Source: a bacterium (GTDB lineage Bacteria > SZUA-79 > Acidulodesulfobacterales > Acidulodesulfobacteraceae). From it: a stretch of 18,576 bases of DNA. The notes beneath the pieces are model-generated. The model had not been told where the DNA came from. It saw only the letters and a list, made by a program, of their open reading frames with translations, and did no database searches. Below, in pieces: positions 1-5,855 of this stretch (positions within the stretch are counted from its first letter, which is position 1; each line of letters opens with the position of its first letter). The DNA is taken from positions 1-18,576 of the forward strand of contig JAKAKF010000161.1 in the NCBI GenBank assembly GCA_021813595.1. The letters are read 5' to 3'. Both the position numbers and the translations under genes were made by a program.

Positions 1-884
1 AATTGTTGCACGGAGCGGAGATTTCATATAATATTTATAATGAAACTATTGAAAACATTATTAACGGATTATCGGGATTTATCGGCGGGATTAAAAAGGA
101 AATGGCGAAAAGCATTTTAATGAAGAACATCGTTTGCGCCGATTTTTTAGATATAAACATCCCTGCTAACAGTTATGTTATAGCTAATCCGCCATATAAA
201 GAAGACAAAACAAAAAATATTAAAAATATTTGGATAGATTTTGCCGAAAAAATTTCATCAAGTAAGAATGTTGAAGCCTTAGGATTAATAGTTCCTGTCT
301 CAATTTGCAGTGCAGATAGAACTAAAAATATAAGAAAAAATCTTAAAAACAATTTTAGAAGCATTACCGCCTTGCATCATGAGATAAGGCCTAGGCCTCT
401 TTTTGATAAAGTAGAACAAAGAATTAGCATATTTAACGCTACTAAAAAGTCAAAAGAATTTATATATCATACTACTGGTTTTATCGGACATAAGGCTGGA
501 GAGAGAATAAAGATTTGGGAAAATAAATTTGTTTCTATTAATTATGATGATTTTTCCGATATTTTCCCTAAAATAGATGTATCAGACTTTGATTTTTATA
601 TTAAACAGAAAAATTTAGACAAAAAGATACGAGATGTAGCCCTTGGCGAAAAAACGTTTTTGTGGGTTAGAACAACGGGAAGATATAAATTGGCGGCTCA
701 ATACGAAGAGCCGCCTTTAATAACTACAAAATGGAAAAAATTATATATTTCGAAAGAAGCGGCGATTACCATTATAAAAGCTTTTAATAATGGAGACGCC
801 CTTAAGTGGTGGAAGATGTTTGGCGACGGCAGAGACATTTCTTTACGCAAATTCTTAAATAATTATAAAATATTAAATGTCTAA
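1..884 (+). CDS. DNA N6-adenine methyltransferase, 5' partial
   Basis: This gene would transfer a methyl group from S-adenosylmethionine to adenine in a specific DNA site, most likely as the modification half of a restriction system. The reading frame is open to the left edge, so the true start and the glycine-rich SAM motif I lie outside the window. Numbered from the TTG at position 3, the catalytic motif NPPY is at residues 62-65, preceded by hydrophobic YVIA. The region after it (about 90-150) has the usual pattern of this family, with a GLIVPVSI strand and a block ending FDKVEQRISIF. The last 100 residues are lysine-rich and probably belong to target recognition. The end overlaps the next gene by 8 nt, which suggests coupled translation with the nuclease-like partner. 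The family call is confident; subtype and target are not readable. Confidence 0.85.
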   Translation, partial: LLHGAEISYNIYNETIENIINGLSGFIGGIKKEMAKSILMKNIVCADFLDINIPANSYVIANPPYKEDKTKNIKNIWIDFAEKISSSKNVEALGLIVPVSICSADRTKNIRKNLKNNFRSITALHHEIRPRPLFDKVEQRISIFNATKKSKEFIYHTTGFIGHKAGERIKIWENKFVSINYDDFSDIFPKIDVSDFDFYIKQKNLDKKIRDVALGEKTFLWVRTTGRYKLAAQYEEPPLITTKWKKLYISKEAAITIIKAFNNGDALKWWKMFGDGRDISLRKFLNNYKILNV

Positions 885-1563
885 AGAAAATAAACCTACA
901 CATAAAGAACTATACGATTTAGAAAAAGAAAAACGTTGGAATATGGCGGATAAGGAAGAACGGCTCGCCATTGAAAAGATAATCGATAATATTTCCTATA
1001 TTTGCGGAATTTCTATAGACAAAATTGAATACGATCGCCTCGATAAAAAATGTTTTGAAAAATATCGCATAAAAGATAATGAATGGGTTAAGGGTTCGCC
1101 CGATTATATCGTTACATTATTTTTGGATGTAGAAAGATACCTCTTTATAGAAATAAAGTTAAAGTCTAAAGAATTTAAAAAAACCATAAGCGGAGGCAAA
1201 ACAAATGAAGGCAGTATGATAACTAAATATGGTTGTTTAAGTTATTATCTTGATGTAGAACCTGTTTATGGAAACATGATAAGATTTTGCGAAAATACGG
1301 GGTTAGACGCCGGTAAATTTTTAATAGCCTTTGTTAGCGAAGATTTAACTGAAATTAGAATCACTTCGCTTGCTAATATTAAAAGTATTGTTAAGAAAGG
1401 ATGGAATAAAAATAACAAGGAAATTATTAAGATATGCGTTTACGGAGAGGGATATGGGCAAAATGCTTATCTTATACCAAAAAACGCCGTGTCAGATATT
1501 AAAACAATTACTAAGGTTCAATGGTTTAAAGTCATGAACAATAAACCTTTATGTATTGATTAA
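877..1563 (+). CDS. PD-(D/E)XK nuclease-like protein, probable restriction endonuclease
   Basis: A 228-aa protein with no family I can name, but with a readable nuclease core. Residues 75-76 are PD in SPDYIV, followed after a hydrophobic strand by E92-x-K94 in FIEIKLK. This is the PD...(D/E)xK arrangement of restriction-type nucleases, where the acidic residues bind metal. The N-terminal 40 residues are charged and helical. The ATG at 877 overlaps the end of the methyltransferase by 8 nt, and a methyltransferase followed by an overlapping PD-(D/E)XK protein is the standard layout of a type II restriction-modification pair. The role is therefore inferred from motif plus context. Base composition is visibly more A/T-rich than in the transfer operon downstream, which fits separate acquisition. 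Confidence 0.65.
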   Translation: MSKENKPTHKELYDLEKEKRWNMADKEERLAIEKIIDNISYICGISIDKIEYDRLDKKCFEKYRIKDNEWVKGSPDYIVTLFLDVERYLFIEIKLKSKEFKKTISGGKTNEGSMITKYGCLSYYLDVEPVYGNMIRFCENTGLDAGKFLIAFVSEDLTEIRITSLANIKSIVKKGWNKNNKEIIKICVYGEGYGQNAYLIPKNAVSDIKTITKVQWFKVMNNKPLCID

Positions 1564-1738
1564 TTTATTAATATATATATGCCACTTAAAAAAACGGTTT
1601 ACCGAAAAAATCATAGTTTCTACAACTCCAGAACAGAAAAGGAAACTTAAAAAAATAGCTATTAAAGACGATGTTCCCGTATCGTCTTTAATACGTCGGG
1701 CGATAAAAGATTTTCTGAAAAATAACACTGATAATTAA
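1556..1738 (+). CDS. ribbon-helix-helix (CopG/Arc-like) DNA-binding protein, start uncertain
   Basis: A 60-aa protein. From about residue 18 it reads as a short strand (KIIVSTT) followed by two helices, with PEQKRKLKKIA and then VPVSSLIRRAIKDFLKNN. This is the ribbon-helix-helix fold used by small repressors and antitoxins that bind DNA as dimers. The only in-frame start is TTG at 1556, overlapping the nuclease-like gene by 8 nt, the same overlap as the preceding pair. An ATG at 1579 is out of frame, but it would join this frame exactly if the 7-A run at 1588-1594 had six A, giving MPLKKRFTEK, a much more usual N-terminus. It may control the restriction genes or be an antitoxin without visible toxin. 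Confidence 0.6.
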   Translation: MINLLIYICHLKKRFTEKIIVSTTPEQKRKLKKIAIKDDVPVSSLIRRAIKDFLKNNTDN

Positions 1739-1848
1739 TTTTATATTAATAGGATAAAAGGCCATCCATTAACTCATTAGAAATAAAGGGGGTTAGCCTT
1801 TTAGATGCCACAAAAATAGGTAAAGGGGGCCTGTCCAATTCTATAAAA

Positions 1849-1968
1849 ATGTTTAACCCCGCAAAATCCAAGCGCATATTTATTCTCCCTGTCCTTGCCG
1901 TCCTCACCGGCATATTTATCCTGTATCCTTTTTTCCCGCAACTTATCCGATATTTATTCAATTATTAA
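1849..1968 (+). CDS. possible 39-aa single-pass membrane peptide
   Basis: From the ATG at 1849 a short frame encodes a basic N-terminus (MFNPAKSKR) and then one long hydrophobic stretch (about residues 10-27), ending in QLIRYLFNY. The frame stays open upstream to a stop at 1750-1752 but has no ATG, GTG or TTG there. It overlaps the first 74 nt of the next reading frame. No ribosome binding site is obvious. It could be a real small membrane protein coupled to the A24 gene, or the true N-terminal region of that gene separated by a frameshift. I do not recognise it. Confidence 0.35.
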   Translation: MFNPAKSKRIFILPVLAVLTGIFILYPFFPQLIRYLFNY

Positions 1969-2455
1969 AACCGCTTTTTCAATCCATAAATTAATTATTC
2001 CTGCCGGTTTTAATCTTAAATATCTCGTTCTTTTCTCCGGATTAATTTTAATGTCTTTGACCGATATGCTTTTTGAAAGAATCCACAGATTTATCCCTGT
2101 ATTTTTAATGCTTGCTGGCGTGTTATTCGCCTATTTGGCAAATAAGCCCCTTATTAACGCTTTTGAGGCGTTAGGCATAGGTTTAGGCATATTTATCCTA
2201 ATCAATATTTTAAGGCTCGGTTCTTACGCTTTTGGAGATATTTTGACGGCCGGAGCCATAGGGGCGTTCGTAGGGATAGAAAATATAATTATTATTTCGA
2301 TTTGCGCTATAATATTAGGAAAGGTGATAACTTATTTCAGCGCAAGGCTTGACGGAGTATTCGATAAGAGCAGGGTAAAAGCGTTCCATTTTGCTTTCGT
2401 ACCCGTGTTGTTTTTGACATCAGCGGGTATGTTTATAGTCGTAAAAAATTTTTAA
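1895..2455 (+). CDS. prepilin-peptidase-like (A24) membrane protein
   Basis: Probable integral membrane aspartic peptidase of the type IV prepilin peptidase fold, which cuts leader peptides at the cytoplasmic face of the membrane. With the TTG at 1895 as residue 1 there are about six hydrophobic segments. The two catalytic aspartates fit D57 (in SLTDMLFERI, after the first membrane segment) and D115 in YAFGDILTAGAIGAFVG, which matches the family's GxGD-K-LAALGAxxG pattern. It lacks the N-terminal methylase domain of PilD and is closer in size to CpaA/TadV proteins. The start is doubtful: the first 35 residues overlap another frame and look unlike a leader, yet the next ATG (2051) would cut into the first membrane segment. 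No pilin substrate of the type IV class is visible nearby. Confidence 0.55.
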   Translation: MPSSPAYLSCILFSRNLSDIYSIIKTAFSIHKLIIPAGFNLKYLVLFSGLILMSLTDMLFERIHRFIPVFLMLAGVLFAYLANKPLINAFEALGIGLGIFILINILRLGSYAFGDILTAGAIGAFVGIENIIIISICAIILGKVITYFSARLDGVFDKSRVKAFHFAFVPVLFLTSAGMFIVVKNF

Positions 2456-2461
2456 AACAAT

Positions 2462-2674
2462 ATGCAGGGACTCGGAAAGATTCTTATAATAACCGGAATA
2501 GTATTAATAATTTTCGGCGTATTATTTACCTTTTTCCATAAACTGCCTTTCGACAGGTTTCCCGGCGATATAGTAATTAAAAAAGGCAACTTTACTTTTT
2601 ATTTTCCGCTGGGATTAAGCATTATCGCAAGCATAATACTGACGGTTATTTTATATTTAATAAGCAGGCATTAA
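2462..2674 (+). CDS. DUF2905 family small membrane protein
   Basis: A 70-aa protein with two membrane segments (about residues 5-25 and 48-67) separated by a short loop reading LPFDRFPGDIVIKKGNFTF. That loop, with PGD and GNFTFYFP, is the signature of the DUF2905 family, whose function is unknown. The length is the usual one for the family. It starts 6 nt after the A24 gene with no clear ribosome binding site, so it is probably translated by coupling. The family call is confident; nothing in the context points to a role. Confidence 0.85.
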   Translation: MQGLGKILIITGIVLIIFGVLFTFFHKLPFDRFPGDIVIKKGNFTFYFPLGLSIIASIILTVILYLISRH

Positions 2675-2683
2675 TATTAAGGA

Positions 2684-2869
2684 ATGACAAAAAAATCTGG
2701 AAAAAATAAAGATAAAAATGATAATGACTATATAAATAAAAAGGAATATTTCTGTTCTTTTTGCGGCAAATCGCAGCATGAAGTAAAAAAATTGATAGCC
2801 GGTCTGTATGATTGTTGCATTTGCGATGAATGCATTAATTTGTGTTATGATATAATAATAACGGAATAA
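2684..2869 (+). CDS. stand-alone ClpX-type zinc-finger protein
   Basis: A 61-aa protein that is essentially only the N-terminal zinc-binding domain of the ClpX unfoldase. After a 20-residue Lys/Asp/Asn-rich head it reads [17 protein letters not shown] and then [13 protein letters not shown], very close to ClpX. The four zinc ligands should be C24, C27, C47 and C50; C44, C45 and C54 are additional. In ClpX this domain dimerises and docks adaptors and some substrates, while the AAA+ part does the unfolding. Here no AAA+ part follows: the next gene begins 24 nt later and is unrelated. It could be a decoy or adaptor that acts on host ClpXP, or a remnant. An AAGGA sequence sits directly against the ATG, closer than usual. 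Confidence 0.8.
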   Translation: MTKKSGKNKDKNDNDYINKKEYFCSFCGKSQHEVKKLIAGLYDCCICDECINLCYDIIITE

Positions 2870-2893
2870 ATAAAGTTAATTCACAAGATAGCT

Positions 2894-3799
2894 ATGGAGA
2901 AGGCTTTACGTATCGATAAAAATTTAAATAAACTTGTACTTATATACAATGAGTATAAGGAGAACGGCGACAGGCATGAATTGCGTCTTTACAAATGCCC
3001 GGATGACGTTTGTGGCGTTCCGGTTTTTGCCGTTTATCCTGCAAAATTCAAACCTGGCAGAATAAAATCTCCTCATCCTTATTTCCGCGCAGGACAAATC
3101 AATCCTCATAATAAAAAATGCAAATTTTATTTGGAAGAAGAAGAGAGATTAAAACCGGATTTTAAACGCAAACCTGTCAAGAATGCTTTTAACGGCGAAA
3201 TGGGTGAAATTCCCGTAGTCTTTAACCGTAATCGCAACAGGACGAAAGAGACGGCTGCGGCGACCGGAAGCAATAAACAACCAGTTGCGGTAAAAGTTTC
3301 AGCCGGACATAATTACGGCGATAATAAAGGCAGGACGAATAAAAGCACTCCGAGCAGCCAGCTTTTGGAAAAATTTGCAGAAGTGTACGAGAGGGCAGGA
3401 CAGCCGGAAAAATTACCGATATATATTCCCGGATGCAGGGCAAAAAATTACGCGGAAGCTTTTGTTCCTGCCAACTGCGGAATTAAAGCGGGCAAATCCG
3501 CAGGGCTTTATATTTATAAAAGTTTGTATAAGTCGCATAAAGAATTTAAAACAGGGACGGCCTTAACCTTAACGGACAAAGCGGATGACGGATTGCCTAT
3601 GCAAGTGTGGATATCTAATAAAATTAACAAACCTTTGGCTTATTACGTTATGATAATTGATAGTTTAAAAAAGGCTCAGGAAAATAAAACCGGAAAAGTT
3701 TACGTTTGCGGCGAATTTGTTTTTTCGGACAGGGGCATTAAGCATTATTCAGTAGAACTCGAAGACATAGAAGATATTTATATATCTTTTTCTTTTTAA
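2894..3799 (+). CDS. protein of unknown function with possible N-terminal zinc site
   Basis: A 301-aa protein I do not recognise. The N-terminal 80 residues contain C35-x4-C40, then HPYF at 61-64 and H72-x3-C76. This spacing recalls the zinc-binding head of CoiA-like proteins, where two cysteines are followed by an HF.H / H..C cluster, but the match is only by pattern. Residues 85-165 are low in hydrophobicity and rich in Lys, Arg, Asn and Thr, so probably a flexible linker. The C-terminal 130 residues alternate short strands and helices (YIYKSLYK, MQVWISNKI, KVYVCGEFVFSD, HYSVELEDI) and could be a compact beta-rich or OB-like domain. There is no signal peptide or membrane segment, so it is likely cytoplasmic, perhaps nucleic-acid binding. 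Confidence 0.6.
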   Translation: MEKALRIDKNLNKLVLIYNEYKENGDRHELRLYKCPDDVCGVPVFAVYPAKFKPGRIKSPHPYFRAGQINPHNKKCKFYLEEEERLKPDFKRKPVKNAFNGEMGEIPVVFNRNRNRTKETAAATGSNKQPVAVKVSAGHNYGDNKGRTNKSTPSSQLLEKFAEVYERAGQPEKLPIYIPGCRAKNYAEAFVPANCGIKAGKSAGLYIYKSLYKSHKEFKTGTALTLTDKADDGLPMQVWISNKINKPLAYYVMIIDSLKKAQENKTGKVYVCGEFVFSDRGIKHYSVELEDIEDIYISFSF

Positions 3800-3817
3800 A
3801 AGCAAACTTTCTTTTTT

Positions 3818-3845
3818 TTGCGTTTTGATATATACTTTTTATAAA
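3818..3845 (+). promoter_or_regulatory. possible promoter of the XRE gene
   Basis: The 85-nt gap ahead of the XRE gene is very A/T-rich. TTGCGT at 3818-3823 and TATAAA at 3840-3845, 16 nt apart, are the best sigma-70-like pair, with alternatives such as TATACT at 3831-3836. In such A/T-rich sequence this is weak evidence. Confidence 0.25.
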
Positions 3846-3884
3846 CTTAAAGATAAAATTTCAATAAAAAAATGGGATATATAA

Positions 3885-4115
3885 ATGTTTTACGATAACG
3901 ACGAGGATTCTCATCCGCTTAAAAAGTACCTTAAAGACAACAATATGTCTTATCAGGAATTTGCGGAGCTTTTGGGTATTACTAAGCAGTCGGTTTATTT
4001 TTACGTATCGGGACAGAGAAAACCGCGTCCGGCGCTTGCAAAAAAAATGGAAAAAGTAACAGGTATAAGCAGGAACGACCTCTTATACTGGGGCGATAAA
4101 GAAGAAGAAGGTTAA
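3885..4115 (+). CDS. XRE/Cro-CI family helix-turn-helix regulator
   Basis: A 76-aa DNA-binding protein. Residues 20-60 form the five-helix XRE fold, with the helix-turn-helix pair YQEFAELLGITKQSVYFYVS followed by GQRKPRPALAKKMEKVTGIS. There is no extra sensing domain, so it resembles a small Cro-like or antitoxin-like repressor that works as a dimer on an inverted repeat. A perfect 10+1+10 inverted repeat begins one base after its stop codon and lies before the ribosome binding site of the next gene, so it may be this protein's operator. It stands just ahead of the transfer operon and is a candidate for controlling it, but its own repeat is not found at the transfer promoters. Confidence 0.85.
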   Translation: MFYDNDEDSHPLKKYLKDNNMSYQEFAELLGITKQSVYFYVSGQRKPRPALAKKMEKVTGISRNDLLYWGDKEEEG

Positions 4116-4136
4116 TTTGTCCGGTTACCGGACAAA
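4116..4136. promoter_or_regulatory. perfect inverted repeat, candidate XRE operator or mRNA hairpin
   Basis: Arms TTTGTCCGGT (4116-4125) and ACCGGACAAA (4127-4136) are exact reverse complements around a single central T. It begins right after the XRE stop codon and ends 5 nt before the AAGGAG site of the next gene. No T-run follows on the + strand, so it is a poor terminator. A near-gapless dyad of this size fits a repressor dimer site; a one-base loop cannot fold fully as RNA, though a shorter stem could. Confidence 0.7.
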
Positions 4137-4152
4137 AATTTAAGGAGAATTT

Positions 4153-4305
4153 ATGAATAACGTTACGGACGATGATTTTGATTATGAAGCATTTAAAGAA
4201 GTAGCCGCTAAAGATATACAAGAGGCTATAGAGAAGTTAAATGAAGACGAAATTTTATTTGAAACCCAGTTTGACTTTTTGTATGATAAAGGAAAATGGT
4301 TATGA
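4153..4305 (+). CDS. small acidic protein of unknown function
   Basis: A 50-aa frame from ATG 4153 with a good ribosome binding site (AAGGAG at 4142-4147). The product is strongly acidic at the start (VTDDDFDYEAF) and looks helical from residue 12 to 32 (KEVAAKDIQEAIEKLNEDE). It has no membrane segment or cysteine. It follows the inverted repeat behind the XRE gene, so it may be under that regulator's control, as a partner or target in a two- or three-gene unit. I do not recognise the family. Confidence 0.55.
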   Translation: MNNVTDDDFDYEAFKEVAAKDIQEAIEKLNEDEILFETQFDFLYDKGKWL

Positions 4306-4450
4306 AAATGCGGATAAGTTGCATAGTTCAAGTTTTGAAGTGCCAGAGATGGGATGGATGCATGCCGTTTACATTATGGAAGAAAAAATTCCCACTATAG
4401 AAGTTTTGAAAACTAAAGTTTTAGAATATTTTAAAAATCACAAAATATAA
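4283..4450 (+). CDS. small protein of unknown function
   Basis: A 55-aa frame if started at ATG 4283 (MIKENGYEN); an ATG at 4241 would give 69 aa but lies deep inside the preceding gene. It overlaps the end of the 50-aa gene, so coupled translation is likely; there is no clear ribosome binding site. The middle reads SFEVPEMGWMHAVYIMEEKIPT and the end is a Lys-rich helix (LKTKVLEYFKNHK). It is mildly acidic in the middle and basic at the end. No family recognised; reality of the gene rests mainly on its position and on balanced composition. Confidence 0.4.
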   Translation: MIKENGYENADKLHSSSFEVPEMGWMHAVYIMEEKIPTIEVLKTKVLEYFKNHKI

Positions 4451-4506
4451 CGATTTAATTTTATTTTTATTCTTTTTAATGATTATTTTGCATTTTTATT
4501 TTTTTC

Positions 4507-4535
4507 TTGACATCGTAAACAATAAGTTATATAAA
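4507..4535 (+). promoter_or_regulatory. strong sigma-70-type promoter of the transfer operon
   Basis: TTGACA at 4507-4512 and TATAAA at 4530-4535 are separated by exactly 17 nt, a near-consensus housekeeping promoter. Transcription should begin around 4541-4544, at or next to the ATG at 4544, with no ribosome binding site between. The spacer and the first bases of the -10 are the first copy of a 19-bp sequence that recurs at 14140-14158. Confidence 0.8.
4513..4531 (+). repeat. 19-bp direct repeat, copy 1
   Basis: TCGTAAACAATAAGTTATA, identical to 14140-14158. It lies between the -35 and -10 of the transfer promoter and ends 12 nt before the ATG. It contains the short dyad ATAA-G-TTAT (4522-4530). 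It may be a regulator binding site shared by two transcription units. Confidence 0.85.
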
Positions 4536-4543
4536 TATTAAAT

Positions 4544-5176
4544 ATGGAAAAAAGGATAAAAAATATATTGGAATATTTTGATAACAAGTACGTTATTGCG
4601 ATAACCGTTGCATGCGCTCTTATTTTAGGAGCGTCTGTTATATTTTTTTTAAAATTCGGTAGGATTTCCCTTTCGACCGCCATAAAAACGGAAAAGGTTT
4701 ACGGCGGCGTAAACAAAAAGTTAGTCGTTAAAGATTTACAAATGGAAAGAAAATATAAATCTTTTATTCCATTCGTTACCGTAGGTTCGTTTAACGGGCA
4801 GCTGAAGAAAACCGGAACTATTAAAATCGTATTCGGCATATCAGGTAATAACCTCGGCAATTTTTACGAAACTATGGGCAATATCTGGTATATATTCCGC
4901 TACGTCAAACTCCATCGCGAAAAAGTAAAAATAAGGGTAGTTTTTTACGGTGCCATCGTAAAAAACCTTAATCCGCAAAAAACCAATACAAAAATCATAA
5001 AAAAAATGAAAAAGTATTACAGCGAAGGCGTTAAATTTTACGCCTGTTACAACGCTATGATGATCAATCATCTCGTAAGGGTTAATTTGCCGTATTATAT
5101 TAAACCCGTCCCAATGGGAGTTTTAAAAATATATACGCTAGTTAAAAGAGGTTACGTCTATATAACAAATCCTTAA
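4544..5176 (+). CDS. membrane-anchored DsrE/DsrF-like protein
   Basis: A 210-aa protein with a single membrane segment at about 17-37 and, from about residue 91, a DsrE-like domain. That domain shows the fold's strands and loops in order: TIKIVFGISG, KVKIRVVFYGAIV, a helix, EGVKFYACYNAM, and KPVPMGVLKIYTLVKRGYVYI. C168 in FYACYNAM sits where DsrE-family proteins carry the sulfur-binding cysteine. In the known family the domain is cytoplasmic and carries persulfide sulfur; here the single N-terminal segment with a following +charged/neutral region would leave orientation open. It is the first gene of the transfer operon, read from a probably leaderless mRNA. I know of no DsrE protein as a T4SS part, so its role here is unexplained. 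Confidence 0.65.
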   Translation: MEKRIKNILEYFDNKYVIAITVACALILGASVIFFLKFGRISLSTAIKTEKVYGGVNKKLVVKDLQMERKYKSFIPFVTVGSFNGQLKKTGTIKIVFGISGNNLGNFYETMGNIWYIFRYVKLHREKVKIRVVFYGAIVKNLNPQKTNTKIIKKMKKYYSEGVKFYACYNAMMINHLVRVNLPYYIKPVPMGVLKIYTLVKRGYVYITNP

Positions 5177-5200
5177 AACTAATTTACGGAGGAAAAAGCA

Positions 5201-5581
5201 ATGAAAGAAATCAAAAAAGCAGTACTTAAATCCAAGCCGGACATTAAAAGCCTCGCTCTTTTTGTCTTTTTAGGCTTAATTTTTAGTTTAACGGTATCGG
5301 GAAGCGCCCATGCCGCAGTAACGGCGTTGACAGGACAGGGCGGAGGAGGCTCTTCGGGAAATCTTAATTCCGTCTGGACTTACGTTACAGGGCTTATCTA
5401 CGGAGTCCCCGGCAAATTAATCGGCGTTGGAATGCTTATATGGGGCGTGCTGTCTATTGCTACGAGGCATTTTCTTATGGGGCTTTTAGTTATAGTCGTC
5501 GTTGCTTTATTTTTCTTAATCCCCTACATAGTTACAGGCATAGAAACGGCTACTTTAGTCCTGCATTCCGTAGGAGCATAA
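5201..5581 (+). CDS. traA: TraA-like conjugative pilin precursor
   Basis: A 126-aa pilin-like precursor. The long basic head and hydrophobic stretch (18-33) end in SAHA38|A39, a good signal peptidase site, leaving about 88 residues. The mature part starts with a Gly/Ser-rich segment and has two hydrophobic helices (about 60-82 and 85-112) separated by a short TRH turn, as in VirB2/TraA pilins that sit in the inner membrane before being assembled into the pilus. It has a clear ribosome binding site (GGAGG) and precedes traL, the usual position of the pilin gene. Sequence-level similarity to F pilin is low, so the call depends on architecture and place in the operon. Confidence 0.75.
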   Translation: MKEIKKAVLKSKPDIKSLALFVFLGLIFSLTVSGSAHAAVTALTGQGGGGSSGNLNSVWTYVTGLIYGVPGKLIGVGMLIWGVLSIATRHFLMGLLVIVVVALFFLIPYIVTGIETATLVLHSVGA

Positions 5582-5582
5582 G

Positions 5583-5855
5583 ATGTATAAAAAAATACCC
5601 AAATACATAGGCGCCCAGCCGCAGTTTTTATGGTGGGATATGACCGAATTTCTTATTTTCATGACCTTTTTCGGCATAGGCATAATCATAGGGGAACTTT
5701 TAATATTTACTCTTTTGGGCGGACTATTAAGCTTTCTCTACTCCAAAACGAAAGACAAGGTCGTAAAGGGTTATTTTTTGCATTTGCTTTACTGGTACGG
5801 GCTATACAACACTAAAAAGATGGTTCCTTACCATATAAGGGAGTTTATAAGATGA
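5583..5855 (+). CDS. traL: TraL, pilus assembly inner-membrane protein
   Basis: A 90-aa protein of the TraL family, a short inner-membrane protein at the base of F-type T4SS pilus assembly (VirB3-like in role). The head reads YKKIPKYIGAQPQFLWWDMTEF, with the typical basic/aromatic run ahead of the membrane; residues 22-52 are strongly hydrophobic with small glycines (FFGIGIIIGE), and the tail is basic (KTKDKVVKGYFLHLLYWYG). It starts 1 nt after traA and ends in an ATGA overlap with traE. Length is normal for the family. Confidence 0.9.
   Translation: MYKKIPKYIGAQPQFLWWDMTEFLIFMTFFGIGIIIGELLIFTLLGGLLSFLYSKTKDKVVKGYFLHLLYWYGLYNTKKMVPYHIREFIR

Noticed and set aside
1753..1848. Open frame upstream of the 39-aa membrane peptide
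   Set aside because: No ATG, GTG or TTG start exists in it and there is no ribosome binding site, so I kept the ATG at 1849.
1746..1961. 71-aa reading frame on the minus strand
   Set aside because: It lies opposite the + strand small membrane frame and A24 start, has no ribosome binding site, and all supported genes read on +.
2684..2869. Reading the zinc-finger gene as a truncated full ClpX
   Set aside because: No Walker motifs or other AAA+ sequence is found in any frame after it; the next gene is unrelated.
3802..3821. GCAAA...TTTGC hairpin followed by T residues after the 301-aa gene
   Set aside because: Only 5 bp of stem with a 10-nt loop, and the Ts are inside the structure; too weak to call a terminator.
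4302..4397. ATG overlapping the TGA of the 50-aa gene, giving a 31-aa frame
   Set aside because: The product has no coherent features and ends early; the neighbouring frame from 4283 is more protein-like.
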